From Byssothecium circinans (lineage: Eukaryota; Ascomycota; Dothideomycetes; Pleosporales; Massarinaceae), in NCBI GenBank assembly GCA_010015675.1, contig ML977017.1, positions 93,910-108,062 of the forward strand: a stretch of DNA of 14,153 nt, in the 5' to 3' direction. The notes under the pieces are model-generated. The model saw nothing but the letters and a program-made list of their open reading frames with translations. It made no database searches and was not told where the DNA came from. Positions within the stretch are counted from its first letter, which is position 1. Each line of letters opens with the position of its first letter. Made by a program: the position numbers and the translations under genes. Below are positions 1 to 10,887 of the stretch, in pieces.

Positions 1-105
1 AAAAAGATTCTTTAGATGCTGTTTAATATGCTATTTCAAAATCTATATAGTAGCTTATAAATTGGTTGAGTTATATGCTTGTAAAGGTGTGAAAAGTCAG
101 TAGGG

Positions 106-139
106 TGCGGCGCTCGCTTGTATGCGGCGCTCGCTTATA
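106..139. repeat. GC-rich 17-bp tandem duplication
   Basis: Two adjacent copies of a 17-bp unit, tgcggcgctcgcttgta then tgcggcgctcgcttata, differ at one base (g to a, a RIP-type change). They form a GC-rich island inside very AT-rich sequence. The unit length equals that of the Foldback-like element at 5961-7219, but the sequence is different. It may be the end of a decayed element, but there is no partner copy in the window. Confidence 0.7.
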
Positions 140-197
140 AACATGTTACATATAAAGAGCAGCAAGTTTGTCTAGTAGATTAGCTTAGGAGGCCTTA

Positions 198-460
198 TTA
201 TAAGGCATGCCTACCCCTTACCACCGTAATTATAGTAATGCCCCGCCTAAGAGACATTAAAGTATTAGTAGAGATAATCTAGAGCCTTCTATCTACTTTT
301 TTTAAAAATAACTTCGCCCTTCCTAGCTCTTTGCCTACGACACTAACGTTTAATCCTGCCCTATCTGCGCTAGCCTTAATGCTTAACAAATCCTTTGCTT
401 TGTCATTAAAATGGACTAGTTATATGCTCTTTACGGCGACTAACTTTAAATAAAAATACA
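198..460 (-). pseudogene. unrecognised coding remnant (C-terminal part)
   Basis: Read on the minus strand from about 460 down to two adjacent TAA stops near 195-200, one frame gives about 85 residues of protein-like composition with only two internal stops. It includes the stretch ADRAGLNVSVVGKELGRAK and a basic end (SLRRGITIITVVRGRHA). I do not recognise the family. The plus strand of the same region is also nearly open (ATG at 238), but its Leu/Ser/Ala/Asn-rich product looks more like an antisense shadow. If coding, this is probably the C-terminus of a decayed transposon or accessory protein whose upstream part, in 460-1400, cannot be followed. The strand choice is an inference. Confidence 0.3.
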
Positions 461-1639
461 TCTCTACATTCCGCTATGCCTCTACTAATTATAGTAAGCA
501 TGTTTGTAATAACTAGTCTACTATATCTTGCCACCTATAGTAGTTACGGCATAGGTAACTGCTAGCGTCTTGCTATGCATCTAAGTCTTTAAACCGCCTT
601 CTGCATAGATAGTAGTATGCATGCTATAGTAGCTATAATTACACTATATTAATCTAAGGGCTATGCCGTCTATTAGGAACTCTGTTGCTGCAAGGTAGAT
701 ATAGCTAAAGAATAGGGCAAGTAGTATTTCTATTAGATACTACGTTGCCATTATAAGTAGGAGGCATAGCCGTAACGTAACCCTAGAGAAGAGGGTTCTA
801 GTCTACCTTGCACGATTAAAATACTAAAGATAGGGGAGACGTAGTTCCCTATAAGCTTAATGCCTCTAACTTAATACTTCTAAATAAAGGCGTGGTAGGC
901 TATCATAAAGAGGAGTATTAGCTAAAGTAAACCTAGGCTTAGTATAGCTCTCTACCGCCCGCATAACATAGCATAGAATAGGGTATCCTAGCGTAGAAGC
1001 ATAGATCTAGATAGGTGGTAGCTTAGTATTTAAAGATGCCACCTATGGATAGAACGTAGGTAGCATATAGATTTAATAGCTAATACTAGATCCTTTCTAT
1101 TTAAGGCTTAAGCTATAGCTATACGAATATTAAGCTATTTCCTGTTACGTATTATAAACTTATATAGGCTTCTACCTTTTAATATTCTTAGACGCTTATT
1201 AGCTATCTAGTTATACTACTCCTTTTACATTACTATTCCTAGAATAACCTAAGCGTCTAATAGGCTTAATAACGTAATGCTTAATAGTACTTATATATAA
1301 AGTAAACATGTTTACTACCTACGCAAGTATGCAAGCCTATCTAGGTTAGATTATGTAATCTTAGGAGGTAGAGATACATAAGAAGGATACTCTAACGTAG
1401 GTTACTTATATTCTAGTTAGTAAGTAATAGACTATAAAAGACTATTACTCTATAAATCTAACATAACACTACAACTAAGTTGACAATGATAAAGAGTATT
1501 AGCTAGCGTTGATATGTAGGATTGCGCTGCTTAGAGAGTAAGTAGGTTTGTTAAGCATTGCACTAAAGCGCTAATAATACTAAAGATGCTATAGTAACGC
1601 ATAAGAGTAGTACGTACTTATAAACAAAGTTATCCCTAC

Positions 1640-2167
1640 CTAGAATAAGAGGGGTTTAGAAAGGAAGAAGGAAGGACTCTACTACGTATAGAAGGTAATA
1701 GTAAGCGTAAGAAAAATAATACTACTATACGCAAGCTATATAGCCTATTGCGGAAGGTTGAAGCTATAGAGAGTCTAGGTAAGCTACTAGTAGTATAAGT
1801 TCGTAAACTAATTATTAAAAAGCACGCTTATATTTATGCTAATAAATAGCTAAAGGGTACACGAGATAACTAGGTTAAGCTAATAGGGCTTAGTGTCTAG
1901 GGTAAATGCGATCATGATAGTAACTATACTAGCTAGTAACAAGCCTACTTAATAGATGCTAAAGTAGAGAGATACTGTTATCTCCTAAAAGGAAGCGTGC
2001 CTATTCTTTTACAAGGAGGCATCCTTAAAAAAGAGCATAACACTTAGCAGAAGTCCGCTTATAAAGTAAAAAAGAAAGCTAATGCGAAGGCTAAGGATTA
2101 TAATAGAGAAGAGGTAATCTATAAAGTATCTACTACAAAGACAACTCCTTATTTATTAAACTCTTAA
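1640..2167 (+). pseudogene. unrecognised lysine-rich coding remnant
   Basis: One plus-strand frame (codons starting at positions equal to 2 modulo 3) reads about 170 codons to a TAA at 2165-2167 with only several TAG/TAA interruptions, which fits RIP of Gln and Trp codons. Visible pieces include IRKLYSLLRKVEAIESLGK, then a QGGILKKEH stretch near 2010-2040, followed by a Lys/Ala-rich tail (SAYKVKKKANAKAKDYNREE). A GG-[IV]-L stretch followed by a basic helical tail recalls the C-termini of fungal pogo/Fot1 (CENP-B type) transposases, but I see no DDE motifs upstream. That assignment is therefore only a possibility. Confidence 0.3.
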
Positions 2168-2879
2168 AATGCACTCCTTACTTGCTTCGCGCTATTAATA
2201 ACGCTTCAAGGATGTCTCAAAGCCTTTAGGTAGCCTAGCACAGCTAATTATAAAGGTTACATTATAGCTACCCTTCTACTAATACAACCCTTTAACATCT
2301 AAGCCTTAACCCTAACGGCACTAATAGATACATGACTAAAGGCATGCGTATCCTAAGCACCTATATAGCTAATAAGGCTTACATTTATTAGAGCCTAGGA
2401 TCTAGGATACCTCTAAGCCATAACTAGTTGCTTTACAATTTAGCACTCTACGTGAATCCCCCTTGCTATCTATAAAGGCGTAGCTAGAGCTAGCGGTCTA
2501 TAAAGGATATATATTAGTCTTACATACTTATTCCTTGCAGCGGCAGGACGAAGTAGGTAGAGGAGGCGTTATCACGTCTTTATTTAGCTACCTATATTTT
2601 TGTCATATTTACTACTAGATTACTCTTTAATTCTATTAACGTCTTACTCCTTAAGGCTATACGATTAATCTAGCGCTTAGTTGCAGAGAGTATATATAGA
2701 GTATAAAAGAGGGGAGATATATATACTAACTAGCGCCCTATAGTAAAAGAGAAACGCCTATAGATCTTAAGGGTAATAGCCCTAGCAAACGTAGATAACT
2801 AGGAAACAAATATAAGATACTATTTATACATACGACAATGTTTACAAAGAAAATAAGTAACGTAGAGGGAAAACATGCT

Positions 2880-5640
2880 AAGACCTAAAAGTATATATAT
2901 ATATAATTTAATCTGCATCTACGCTTTTACCGTACTCCTACATTCTATTTATGACTCTTTAGTGTCTATTACCTTTCGCTTTGTTAGACCTAATGGCGGA
3001 ATGCCATGTATATTAGTCGCATGTGCCTAAAATCCGCTTTCTACTAACTAATCTTTATAGTGTAGATAAGGACATGTTATTAAGAATATAGTACCCTCTA
3101 TACTAAAATACACCTTTATGTATCTATGTAACTTACTAGGATCTAGATACTATTTCAAGCGCGTCTGCAGCATTGCGCTCTTATCGCTAAGATAGAATAA
3201 ATAATAAGCAGCTATAATTACTAGGCTATTATTGCGTATTATACTATAGAAGTTATTTAGATTATTAAGGTACTCCTAAAGATGCTTAACCTACTAGAAC
3301 TCTTCTATAATAAAGAAATTATACTTATAGTAGAAGTAGCGTTTCATCTAAATAGTCTAGTCTATAGGGATGTTATAATACGCGTTTAGGTACCTTATAA
3401 GGTTTTAGATACTAGCAAGGATGCTACCATAATGATGCTATAAATATTAGTGTATCTTATTAGACTCTAAATGCCTATTAACGTGTAGAGCATAGCTACC
3501 TAGCATTCTCTCTATAAACTAGTACCCGCAATTGTTTTACTTACATCTCTTAATTTTTATCTAAAAATAATTGCGCTATTGTTAAGTATAGAACTACTTG
3601 TAATGCTTGCAAGCGCATTACAGTAGATAAGCGTTTAATTTTGCTAGCTAATGTCTATATGTATTAGTTAATAGCACATAAGGGCGCTTTTTAGCGTGAC
3701 TTACGACTTAAGTTCTTTAGTGCAATAAGGGTAGTGGTTATCTTTAGTTAGTAGCTTTACCCTTTAGTAATTAGAATATGTCTTTAATAGGCTAGCCATC
3801 TTTTAAAGGGGCTTAACATAGTTTTATAAAGAGGGGGCTTACTTATTATATAATAGGTCTATTAGCTTTTTTTAGTTTAGATTAAATTGTAGAAGTGCTT
3901 CTAAATAGCGCGATAGGTTCCGCACTTATACGTTAATTACGTAGTCTTCTTTTATCTTATCCTTAGATACTAGATTAACTTCCTTAAAGTCCTCTTTAGC
4001 TTGCTTAAAGAATTCTTTTCGTTCCTTTAGAAACATCTTTACTCGTAGTTAATAACGTAGGTTAGACTGCTACCTAGCTAATAACTATCTTATAACTTTA
4101 TAACTAGGTTTACTAGTTAAGGGGTTATTATTATAAGTTGCCACGTTAGTTAGCTAAGATCCTAGTTGTTAAGGAGCTTAGGTGTTAAGCCGCATAGTTA
4201 TTAATATATTTAATGTAATTAAGTGCTCTTTTTACGCCTCTCTATATAGTACTAATTAAGCGTTAAAAGGAATAATGTATAGTATATAATACTAGTAGAC
4301 TACTTTATTAGACTAACTTATTAGCTACTGCTAAACCCCTAGGGGTACTATTTCTATTAAGACGTAAGTAATATAGAATAATACAACTTTAAAGCGTCTA
4401 TGCTTACTATCTATGGCATTCCTAAAACTGCGTTAGAAGTAGTATAGAACTAGTTTCTTTTTATAGCCTACCCTTTGCCTAAGACCACGTATTAAATTCC
4501 GCAATTAATTATATTTAAGGATTTTGTCTAGTGATACACTCCCATCATTCTATAGTATATAGAGGTATAGCGTGTAAAGTGCATTAGGAATTAGTAGACT
4601 AGCTATCTAGTAAGAGAGCGTCGCTTATTAATATTGTTAAATAAGCGGCAATTAAGGAAAACGTCGTTAGCTAAGGCATAACCTAAGAAGTTAGTAATAG
4701 GATATAAAGCTCTCTCCTCCTTTTACTTATGCAAGATAAGAATAAGACTAGGAAGTATTAGCAGCCTATGTATATTAACATCTAGAAGAATTTACTAATG
4801 CGATTTATTTTTTCTCTAACCTTTATAGAACCTTAACTTTATAAAAAGGACTAGCCTAGAGTAACTAGAGGTCCTTTTATAGTAGAGTTTAAGGTCTTAA
4901 TATAGTAAGCCTTTATTACTCCCCTTTTATCCTTTAGATTCTATAATCTCCCTAGGCTAACTACTTATTAGGCTAAATAGTTTTATAGTACTCTAAAGCT
5001 ATATACCTACTTAGAGATAAAAATAATAGTACTTATTACACTTAAAGGAGAACTTAATAAGGTCCCTTATAACTAATAATATTGCAAGTAGCTTATTATA
5101 AGTCCTAGTAGAAAGCTCCTTAGTTATAGGTAACTCTTTTCTAATAAACTATCTTAATTAGGTTACAGTCACAATTATATTAAGAGGTACGTAGACTTAT
5201 ATTACTTAAACTAATAGTCTCTTAGTGCAAGTACTAGTATAACGTGCGTATCTAGATAACGCGCTTAAGTAGTAATAGCTAATTAGATAAGGTAATAATT
5301 ATTAATGTATTAGCAAGATAGCCCTTTAATGTTCACGTTAGCTAGATAAGAAAAAGCCTTACATGCTTAAAGTAAGGTAGCTCCTAGAAAGGATAAAGAT
5401 GATTAGGATCATCTTCCTTAAGACACTACTCTATAAATCTATAATAAGTATTAGCGGAACTAGGCTAGAAGATGATAGCGAACTTTACTTATTCTAGGTT
5501 TTTACTATATTTCGCAAGTCCTTATATACTTTAGGTAGGATTATGTTCTCTAGCGTCTCTTTAGTAATAAGGGCAGCCTTCTACTTCACATTCCGCGCAG
5601 CAATCTTATAGTAATAACTAAAATCAGTTTCTAGTTCCTA
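2880..5640 (-). pseudogene. RIP-decayed DUF3435 (FluG-like) tyrosine-recombinase relative with C2H2-like end
   Basis: Read on the minus strand, pieces appear in the order of fungal DUF3435/FluG-domain proteins. The N-terminal segment lies at 5500-5610 (ALITKETLENIILPKVYKDL, then IVKT). A charged segment lies at 5370-5460 (CLKEDDPNHLYPF). At 5080-5140 comes ELPITKELSTRTYNKLLA. At 4860-4960 comes EIIESKG followed by GLLYRDLKLYYKR. At 4640-4870 come LRFYKG and LYPITNFLGYALANDVF. A C-terminal part at 2895-3195 has CPYLHYKD followed by AHATNIHGIPPL, like a C2H2 finger with some Cys and His lost. DUF3435 proteins are tyrosine-recombinase relatives and include the captains of Starship elements. Here the expected Arg-Pro-Gly motif reads stop-Pro-Arg (4957-4959 is TAG), stops are frequent, and at least two frame changes occur (near 5470 and 5170). 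The start is missing: the gene runs into repeat copy 1. The family call is from memory of family patterns. Confidence 0.68.
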
Positions 5641-5915
5641 TACTTTGGTTATTCTTAGCGCACGGCCGCTAGAAAGGCGCTTTACTAAATAGGTAATAGC
5701 GCTTTGCAGGGGTGGTATATAAGGCTTGAAAAGTGGTAAAATTATAAGCTACGCTATATGTACCTCTACCTACCTGTTTACTATACATTTTAGAATATTT
5801 ACAACCCTATAGCAGGTGCGGTTTGGCTATCCTCCCTGCTAGTGCCATTAGAGGAGTTTATTAGTTTATCAAGGCTAAAGTAGCGAATATTAATCATGTG
5901 CTTCTATGTATAGTA
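5609..5915 (+). repeat. dispersed ~300-bp repeat, copy 1
   Basis: This begins with a RIP-altered form of the terminus seen at 12563 (TAGTAATAAC for CAGTGGTGAC) and is preceded by TA. It shares with copies 2 and 3 the landmarks ctttggttattct, gcgcacggccgc, a gcgcttt stretch, ctctacctacctgtt and ccctgctagt. It is closest to copy 2, sharing the gcaggtgcggtttggc block, and similarity ends near 5915. The left edge coincides with the truncated start of the DUF3435 remnant, so this is either an insertion or a rearrangement joint. I see no coding sequence in it. Confidence 0.8.
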
Positions 5916-5960
5916 GAACATTTTTGAACCTTTGTTAGAACAAACTACCTAAGTACAAGT

Positions 5961-6034
5961 AACGTAAAGCACCATCGAACCGCCCACACCATCGAACCGC
6001 CCACACCATCGAACCGCCCAAAAATGCTTGGCAG
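5961..6034. repeat. left inverted end of the Foldback-like element (3 units)
   Basis: Units lie at 5970-5985 (16 bp), 5986-6002 and 6003-6019, all in the orientation accatcgaaccgccc and without visible RIP changes. The inner border is aaaaatgcttggcag (6020-6034), the exact reverse complement of 6993-7007. Confidence 0.9.
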
Positions 6035-6992
6035 CGAAAACCAAAGAGCATTATCTTAATAACAAAGCTAAACCTTAATATTTTCTTTTGAAATTTTAAA
6101 CTTAGATAGATATATATATAATCTAGTAGGTATTAAATTCTTATAGCCATAGCTTACGTAATAAAATAGTTATTAACCTATAAAGTATTAGTACCTAAAA
6201 TCTACCTTATACTATAGATTAATACCTAAACCTTAGTATTATACTATATAACTTTTAGGACTTACTTACTACTATATTAGTTAATAGCTATTTAAGAGTT
6301 TATAGCATGCGACCTAGAATTAAGGCTATTATAAGAGGTAGAAGATAGAAGATAAGAAAAGTTAGTAATCCCTTTAAATAAAGTTATATATACTAGATAT
6401 CCTTACTTCCTTCTTAAGAGGAGAATACTATATACTAAATAAAGCTATATATAAGTTTAAAGTAAGTAAATACCTCTAAAACTAAAAGATCTAGCTTAGA
6501 AAGTATAGATTTTTAGAAAATTTAGACACTGCCTTATTATAAAGCTTATATAAGCTAATATTTTATAGCTAACTATTTATATTACTACTATATATATATA
6601 TAAAGTTTATTAAAAGAAAAAAAGTAAGAATATCTAGCTAGATAAAATATTTATTTATATTTTTCTAATTTTAGGAATCTCTACCCTCCCTACGCTAATT
6701 CTCTAATAGATCTAGGCTGCACGCTATAATTTTAATACTAATAGATATATTATATATACATAAACTAGCTCTAAAGTTATTATAATTTATTTAGCTAGTT
6801 TATTAGGTGTTGTAGGGTATAAAGCCTAAGCGAACCTAGAATTCTCTATACTTATATAGCTTACTAAGCTATTAGAAATCCTAGAGTTTTTTTTATAATC
6901 CTTTTATTCTATATTATATATATCTGTATTTAATATTTCAGCTTCATAGCTCTTATATTTAAATTGTTATTAAAGGTTGAATATTTAATTTT

Positions 6993-7219
6993 CTGCCAAG
7001 CATTTTTGGGCGGTTCGATGGTGTGGGCGGTTCGATGGTATGGGCGGTTCGATGGTGTGGGCGGTTTAATGGTGTAGGCGGTTTAATGGTATGGGCGGTT
7101 CGATGGTATAAGCGGTTTAATAGTGTAAGTGGTTTGATAGTATAGGCGGTTCAATAGTATAGGCAGTTTGATAGTATAGGTGGTTTAATAGTATAGGTAG
7201 TTTAATAGTACTTTACATT
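6993..7219. repeat. right inverted end of the Foldback-like element (12 units)
   Basis: Twelve units start at 7008 and repeat every 17 bp up to 7195-7210, the last being 16 bp. The first three inner units are nearly perfect. Farther out they gather C-to-T and G-to-A changes (tcgatgg to ttaatag), so decay increases outward. The outer border is ctttacatt (7211-7219). Confidence 0.92.
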
Positions 7220-7485
7220 ATATATTCATGTTAATCTCTAGCCCTCTATAAAATAAAGAAAATAAATAAATATAGAGTATTAAGTTATGTTTATATAAAT
7301 GTTCCTATACTTTACATATTCAATATATTTAGCTAAGGCTACTAAGCTTTGCATATCCGCACCATTTCTATTCTAAACGCTAATACCGACTGTCATCTAA
7401 CCCCTATGCTAGGAGCGTATCATCGCATAATTATCATACTCTAGCAAGCGCACAAACCTCCTACATTAATTATACTGGTTACTAT
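7220..7485. other. AT-rich spacer with no supported gene
   Basis: This lies between the Foldback-like element and the plus-strand ankyrin fragment. A plus-strand frame from about 7345 to 7485 is nearly open and leads into the ankyrin fragment (for example ILNANTDCHLTPMLGAYHR), so it could be the adjoining part of the same remnant. No motif supports that. Confidence 0.4.
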
Positions 7486-7579
7486 TCCTAAGGCTATGGT
7501 CAAGCTACTGCTAGACATAAACAAGGTCGACGTTAACGCGAAGAATAAGGATTCTAGGTAGACGCCGCTATTATAATGG
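7486..7579 (+). pseudogene. inverted ankyrin-repeat fragment
   Basis: The plus strand reads KAMVKLLLDINKVDVNAKNK, then DSR, a TAG and TPLL. This is one ankyrin-repeat join: the second helix ends in VKLLL, the loop follows, and the next repeat starts with TPLL. It is less RIP-altered than its surroundings (gtcgacgttaacgcgaag survives). The large ankyrin pseudogene to its right is on the minus strand, so this piece faces the other way. It could be the end of a second, mostly deleted ankyrin NLR or an inverted scrap of the neighbour. The ankyrin reading is strong; the extent is short and uncertain. Confidence 0.7.
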
Positions 7580-7719
7580 TAGATGAAAGTAACCTTACTT
7601 CTATAAGCATGCATCTACTCCTCTTAATTTCATTTATGAAAAGAAATAGATTTCACAGCCCTAGTACGTAATAAGTGGTCTATGTTTAACTAGTAAGTAA
7701 ACTAGGCTAAGATTCTTTT

Positions 7720-9090
7720 ATAAAGAAAGGTAGTATATACGTAGTAGCTTAACTACTACTTTATATCTATTCTTTGCTACCTATAAGAGCGGCGTCTGCC
7801 CTACCTAGTCCTTTGCATTAATGTTAACTTTATTAGTAGCTAGTAGTAGCTTAACTATCATCTTAACTCTATTCTCTATAGCCTATAAGAGTGGCGTCTA
7901 TTCTATCTAGTCCTTTAGGTTGATATTAACCTTATTAGTAGCTAGTAGTAGCTAGATTATTACCTCACGTCTATACTTTACTTTTATAAGTGCTTACCTT
8001 TCTCCCTAGCGTCTAATCTTTACAAACTAAGGATCATACTTTACTACCTATAAGAGTGGTGTCTGCCCCTCCTTATCTATCACGTTAAAGTTAACCTTGT
8101 TCATAGCTAAAAGTAGCTTAATTATTACTTCGTGTCCTTCCTCTACTACCTATGAGAGTAGCGTCCGCCCCATCTATCCTTTACATTAATATTAACCTTA
8201 TTAGTAGGTAGTAGTAGCTTAACTACTTTGTTATATCTATACTTTACTACCTGTAAGAGTGGTGTCTACCCCTTCTTATCCATTACGTTAATATTAACCT
8301 TATTAGTAGCTAGTAGTAGCTTAACTACTACCTTATATCCCTTCTCTATTACTAATAAGAGTGGCGTCTGCTCTACCTAGTCTTTTACGTTGACGTCAAC
8401 CTTGTTTATAGCTAGAAGTAGCTTGATTACCACCTTATGTCTATTCTCTGCTGCCTGTGAAAGTATCGTCTATCCCTAACTATCATCCTTTGCGTTAACG
8501 TTGACCTTGTTTATAGCTAGTAGCAGCTTAACTACTACCTTATGTCCCTCCTTTGCTGCTAATAAGAGTAGCGTCCGCCCCTACCTATTATTCTTTGCGT
8601 TAACGTTAACGTTATTCATAGCTAGTAGTAGATTAACTACTACCTTATATCTTTTCTTTATTACTAATAAGAGTAGTGTCTGCCCTACCTAGTCCTTTAC
8701 GTTAATGTTAACCTTATTTATAGCTAGAAGTAGCTTGATTACCGCCTCATATCTATTCCTTGCTGCCCGCGAGAGTATCGTCCACCCCTAACTATCGTCC
8801 TTCGCGTTAACGTTAACTTTATTTGTAGCTAGTAGCAGTTTAACTACTACCTTATATTCTTTTTTTGCTGCTAATAAGAGTGGTGTTCGCTCTAACTTAT
8901 TATCTTTCGCGTTAACGTTAACCTTATTCATGGCTAGTAGTAGCTTGACTACTACCTCATGTCTACTCTTTACTACCCGTGAAAGCGGCGTCTACCCCTA
9001 CTTATCCTTATCCTTTACGTCGACGTTAACTATATTCGTGGCTAGCAGCAGCTAGACTATTGCCTCATTTCTAAGCTCCACTAGGTAAGA
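7720..9090 (-). repeat. ankyrin-repeat array of the NLR pseudogene
   Basis: About 13 units of roughly 102-105 bp (34-35 codons) on the minus strand. Each reads like TPLLLAA, then VVVKLLLATN, then KVNVNAKD. Anchors at the NAKD position recur at about 7814, 7916, 8081, 8182, 8284, 8386, 8596, 8908 and others between. Spacing is 102 bp in several places, 101 bp between 8081 and 8182 (a one-base loss) and 165 bp between 7916 and 8081 (a 63-bp insertion). Units are similar along the whole array, as in fungal NLRs with high-identity repeats. Their identity is hard to judge now because of RIP. Confidence 0.9.
7982..8044. repeat. 63-bp insertion in one ankyrin unit, flanked by a 9-bp repeat
   Basis: The sequence atactttac occurs at 7973-7981 and again at 8036-8044. 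The DNA between lengthens one ankyrin unit by 63 bp, which keeps the frame. Its minus-strand reading is basic and not ankyrin-like. It could be a small insertion with a 9-bp target duplication, or slippage between short repeats. Confidence 0.55.
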
Positions 9091-10887
9091 GAGCATGGTT
9101 CTTTATTTTAAGAACTTAAAGTACTATCTAAGGCTTTTATCTCCTCCGTCCTCCTAATATTAGGTTTAGATATTATTAAGGTAACTTTTAGTAAGCTAGT
9201 CCTTAAAGAGAGCATCTATAAATGCTTAAAAAGCCTCCTTACTTCTAGTTGCTAAGGCTGCGAAGAGAGGAGGTCTATAACGTTCTTTTTTAACTTTAAG
9301 ATAGGAGACTACGGATGGGTAGGCTCTAATAAGAGAGGGCAGGTTACACTCCTTTAAAAGATATAGTAGGCTTATTTCTTTCATATGCGTATTTAGTCCA
9401 TGCTTCTTAAATAGATTATCTAGCTGAATCTAGGTAGTTAGTAGAAAGCTTAGGATAAAGTTCCCCTAGGTAACCCTACTTTCTTCTACTAAATCTATAT
9501 AGTATAGGACGTTTTATATAGCGTATTCTAGGAAAGGAAACATACCCTTAGCTAACTTGCGTAAGTCTGCGGCTAGCTATAATAAAGCATTTAGAAGGCT
9601 ATTAAGGATCTCTAGAGGTGTAAAAACATCTATTATTATATAAGTAAAGCAGCATTGCTTTAGCTACTTATAGCTCTAGCCCTTAAGATTGCTTTTTAGG
9701 TAAGGCTAGACGTTGCCTAGATTATCTTCTTTAAGTAGAAAGTCCTTAACTAACTCGTAAATAAACTAGACAGTCTAATACTTAGATATTATTATCTTGG
9801 CTAGGCCTTTTACTGAATTAAGAATAAATAGTCTAATTACGTCTTTAGTAACCTTATTAGGATCTTAATTCAATAGTGCTTCTAGCTTAACTCTAGAAAA
9901 GATAGCGAAGTATAACTACTCTAGGCGTAATAGCTGCTTCGTGAAAAGAACCTACTAGATATATAGTACTAATTCATCCATGTTATACAAATTGCGCGTT
10001 AAGATATTATGAAATAGTGTGTGAAGGTTACTAGGAATTTCCTGTAGTCTTCGCTAAAGTGCATAAATTTGACTACTATTATATTCTTTGTTTAGAATGC
10101 TTATAACTAGAACTACCTACATAAAGACCCTTAATGCTTTTTCTTAAAGTTTACTTTAGATCTGCTACGTAATCTTGCTATTCCTAATCTTTAACTCGCT
10201 TTGTAGGTAGTTAGTAATATCTTAGCTATATCCTTTCTACCCTTCTAGCACTAAACTTTAACTATTCTAGATTGTAATGTGTAGGTAGTGCTGGCTTGCA
10301 AAGCAAACTTAGAATCTAATACTAGGTAATACTAAGAGAACGCGTTCAAAGAACTGTATTATCTCTCGGACCTACTCTTCTTCGCATTTATCTAGAGCGT
10401 CAATGAAATAGATAATAGAAGATTACTTAAGCTTCTAAATGGCTTGCTCTAATAGTAACTTAAGTAACTTGATAGCCTATTTATAGTCTAGTTTAATGCT
10501 TAACAATAAAAGGTAGGTAGAATTAAAAACATACTAGAGAGTAGGATACTTTTTAAGAAGTTGTAGGAGTAGTAACTAATAAGCTCTAATCATAGACTTC
10601 TCTATGTTCTTACCTCATGCGTTACAGAAGAAAGAGATAATAGTCCTATCCTTTAATTTCTTCGCATAAGCAAGAGCATATTTTATTAAGGTAGATTTTC
10701 TAGTTCTAGGTTTCCCCTTAATCTATAAGAAGCCGTGTTCACCTAGATTAGTCGTATGGAGCCAGTTAATATACTTAGGCTTCGTTAGTAGCTATTTACA
10801 TGTCTTAGCGTGCGCATTTTTAATGGTCGCCTGACATGCTTTAATTTAGTCAAATCGTAAGGAATCTAATAGTATCCACCTTTAGTA

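Larger units (their letters stand above)
1..2880. other. RIP-mutated DNA without a recognised gene
   Basis: This stretch is rich in TA, CTA and TAG and poor in CA and TG, the usual mark of RIP on both strands. No frame stays open for long. Two patches read like decayed protein on inspection and are listed separately (198-460 minus, 1640-2167 plus). The rest, especially 540-1600 and 2170-2880, shows short open patches in several frames that I could not assign. A stretch near 2680-2850 on the plus strand reads as a possible basic protein broken by TAG codons, but I do not recognise it. The likely origin is one or more decayed transposons. I saw no RNA genes and no telomere array. Confidence 0.6.
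5961..7219. mobile_element. Foldback-like element with tandem-repeat inverted ends
   Basis: The ends are inverted copies. On the left, aacgtaaag is followed by three 17-bp units and then aaaaatgcttggcag. On the right, ctgccaagcattttt is followed by twelve 17-bp units and then ctttacatt. The unit read on the right is gggcggttcgatggtgt. On both sides the outermost unit is cut to 16 bp, which supports a precise shared end. Long inverted ends made of tandem units in unequal number, around a core without an obvious gene, are the hallmark of Foldback elements. The 6035-6992 core is about three-quarters A+T, heavily RIP-mutated, with no readable protein on either strand, so this copy looks non-autonomous. 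I could not identify a clear target-site duplication. Confidence 0.78.

Noticed and set aside
661..780. Possible reverse transcriptase core (GYAS read in place of YADD) on the minus strand
   Set aside because: The bases after the Ala cannot come from Asp codons by RIP-type changes, and no other RT motifs line up.
2300..2316. Telomere-like string (ccttaaccctaac)
   Set aside because: There are at most two partial units and no array, so it is not evidence for a chromosome end.
5970..6019. CRISPR-like short regular repeats, also at 7008-7210
   Set aside because: The units are directly adjacent without unique spacers and occur as inverted ends of one element in a eukaryotic genome.
8501..8692. 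Open plus-strand frame of 63 codons
   Set aside because: It is the antisense of the ankyrin array. Its internal repetition (LFIASS, LTTTL) mirrors the ankyrin units on the minus strand.
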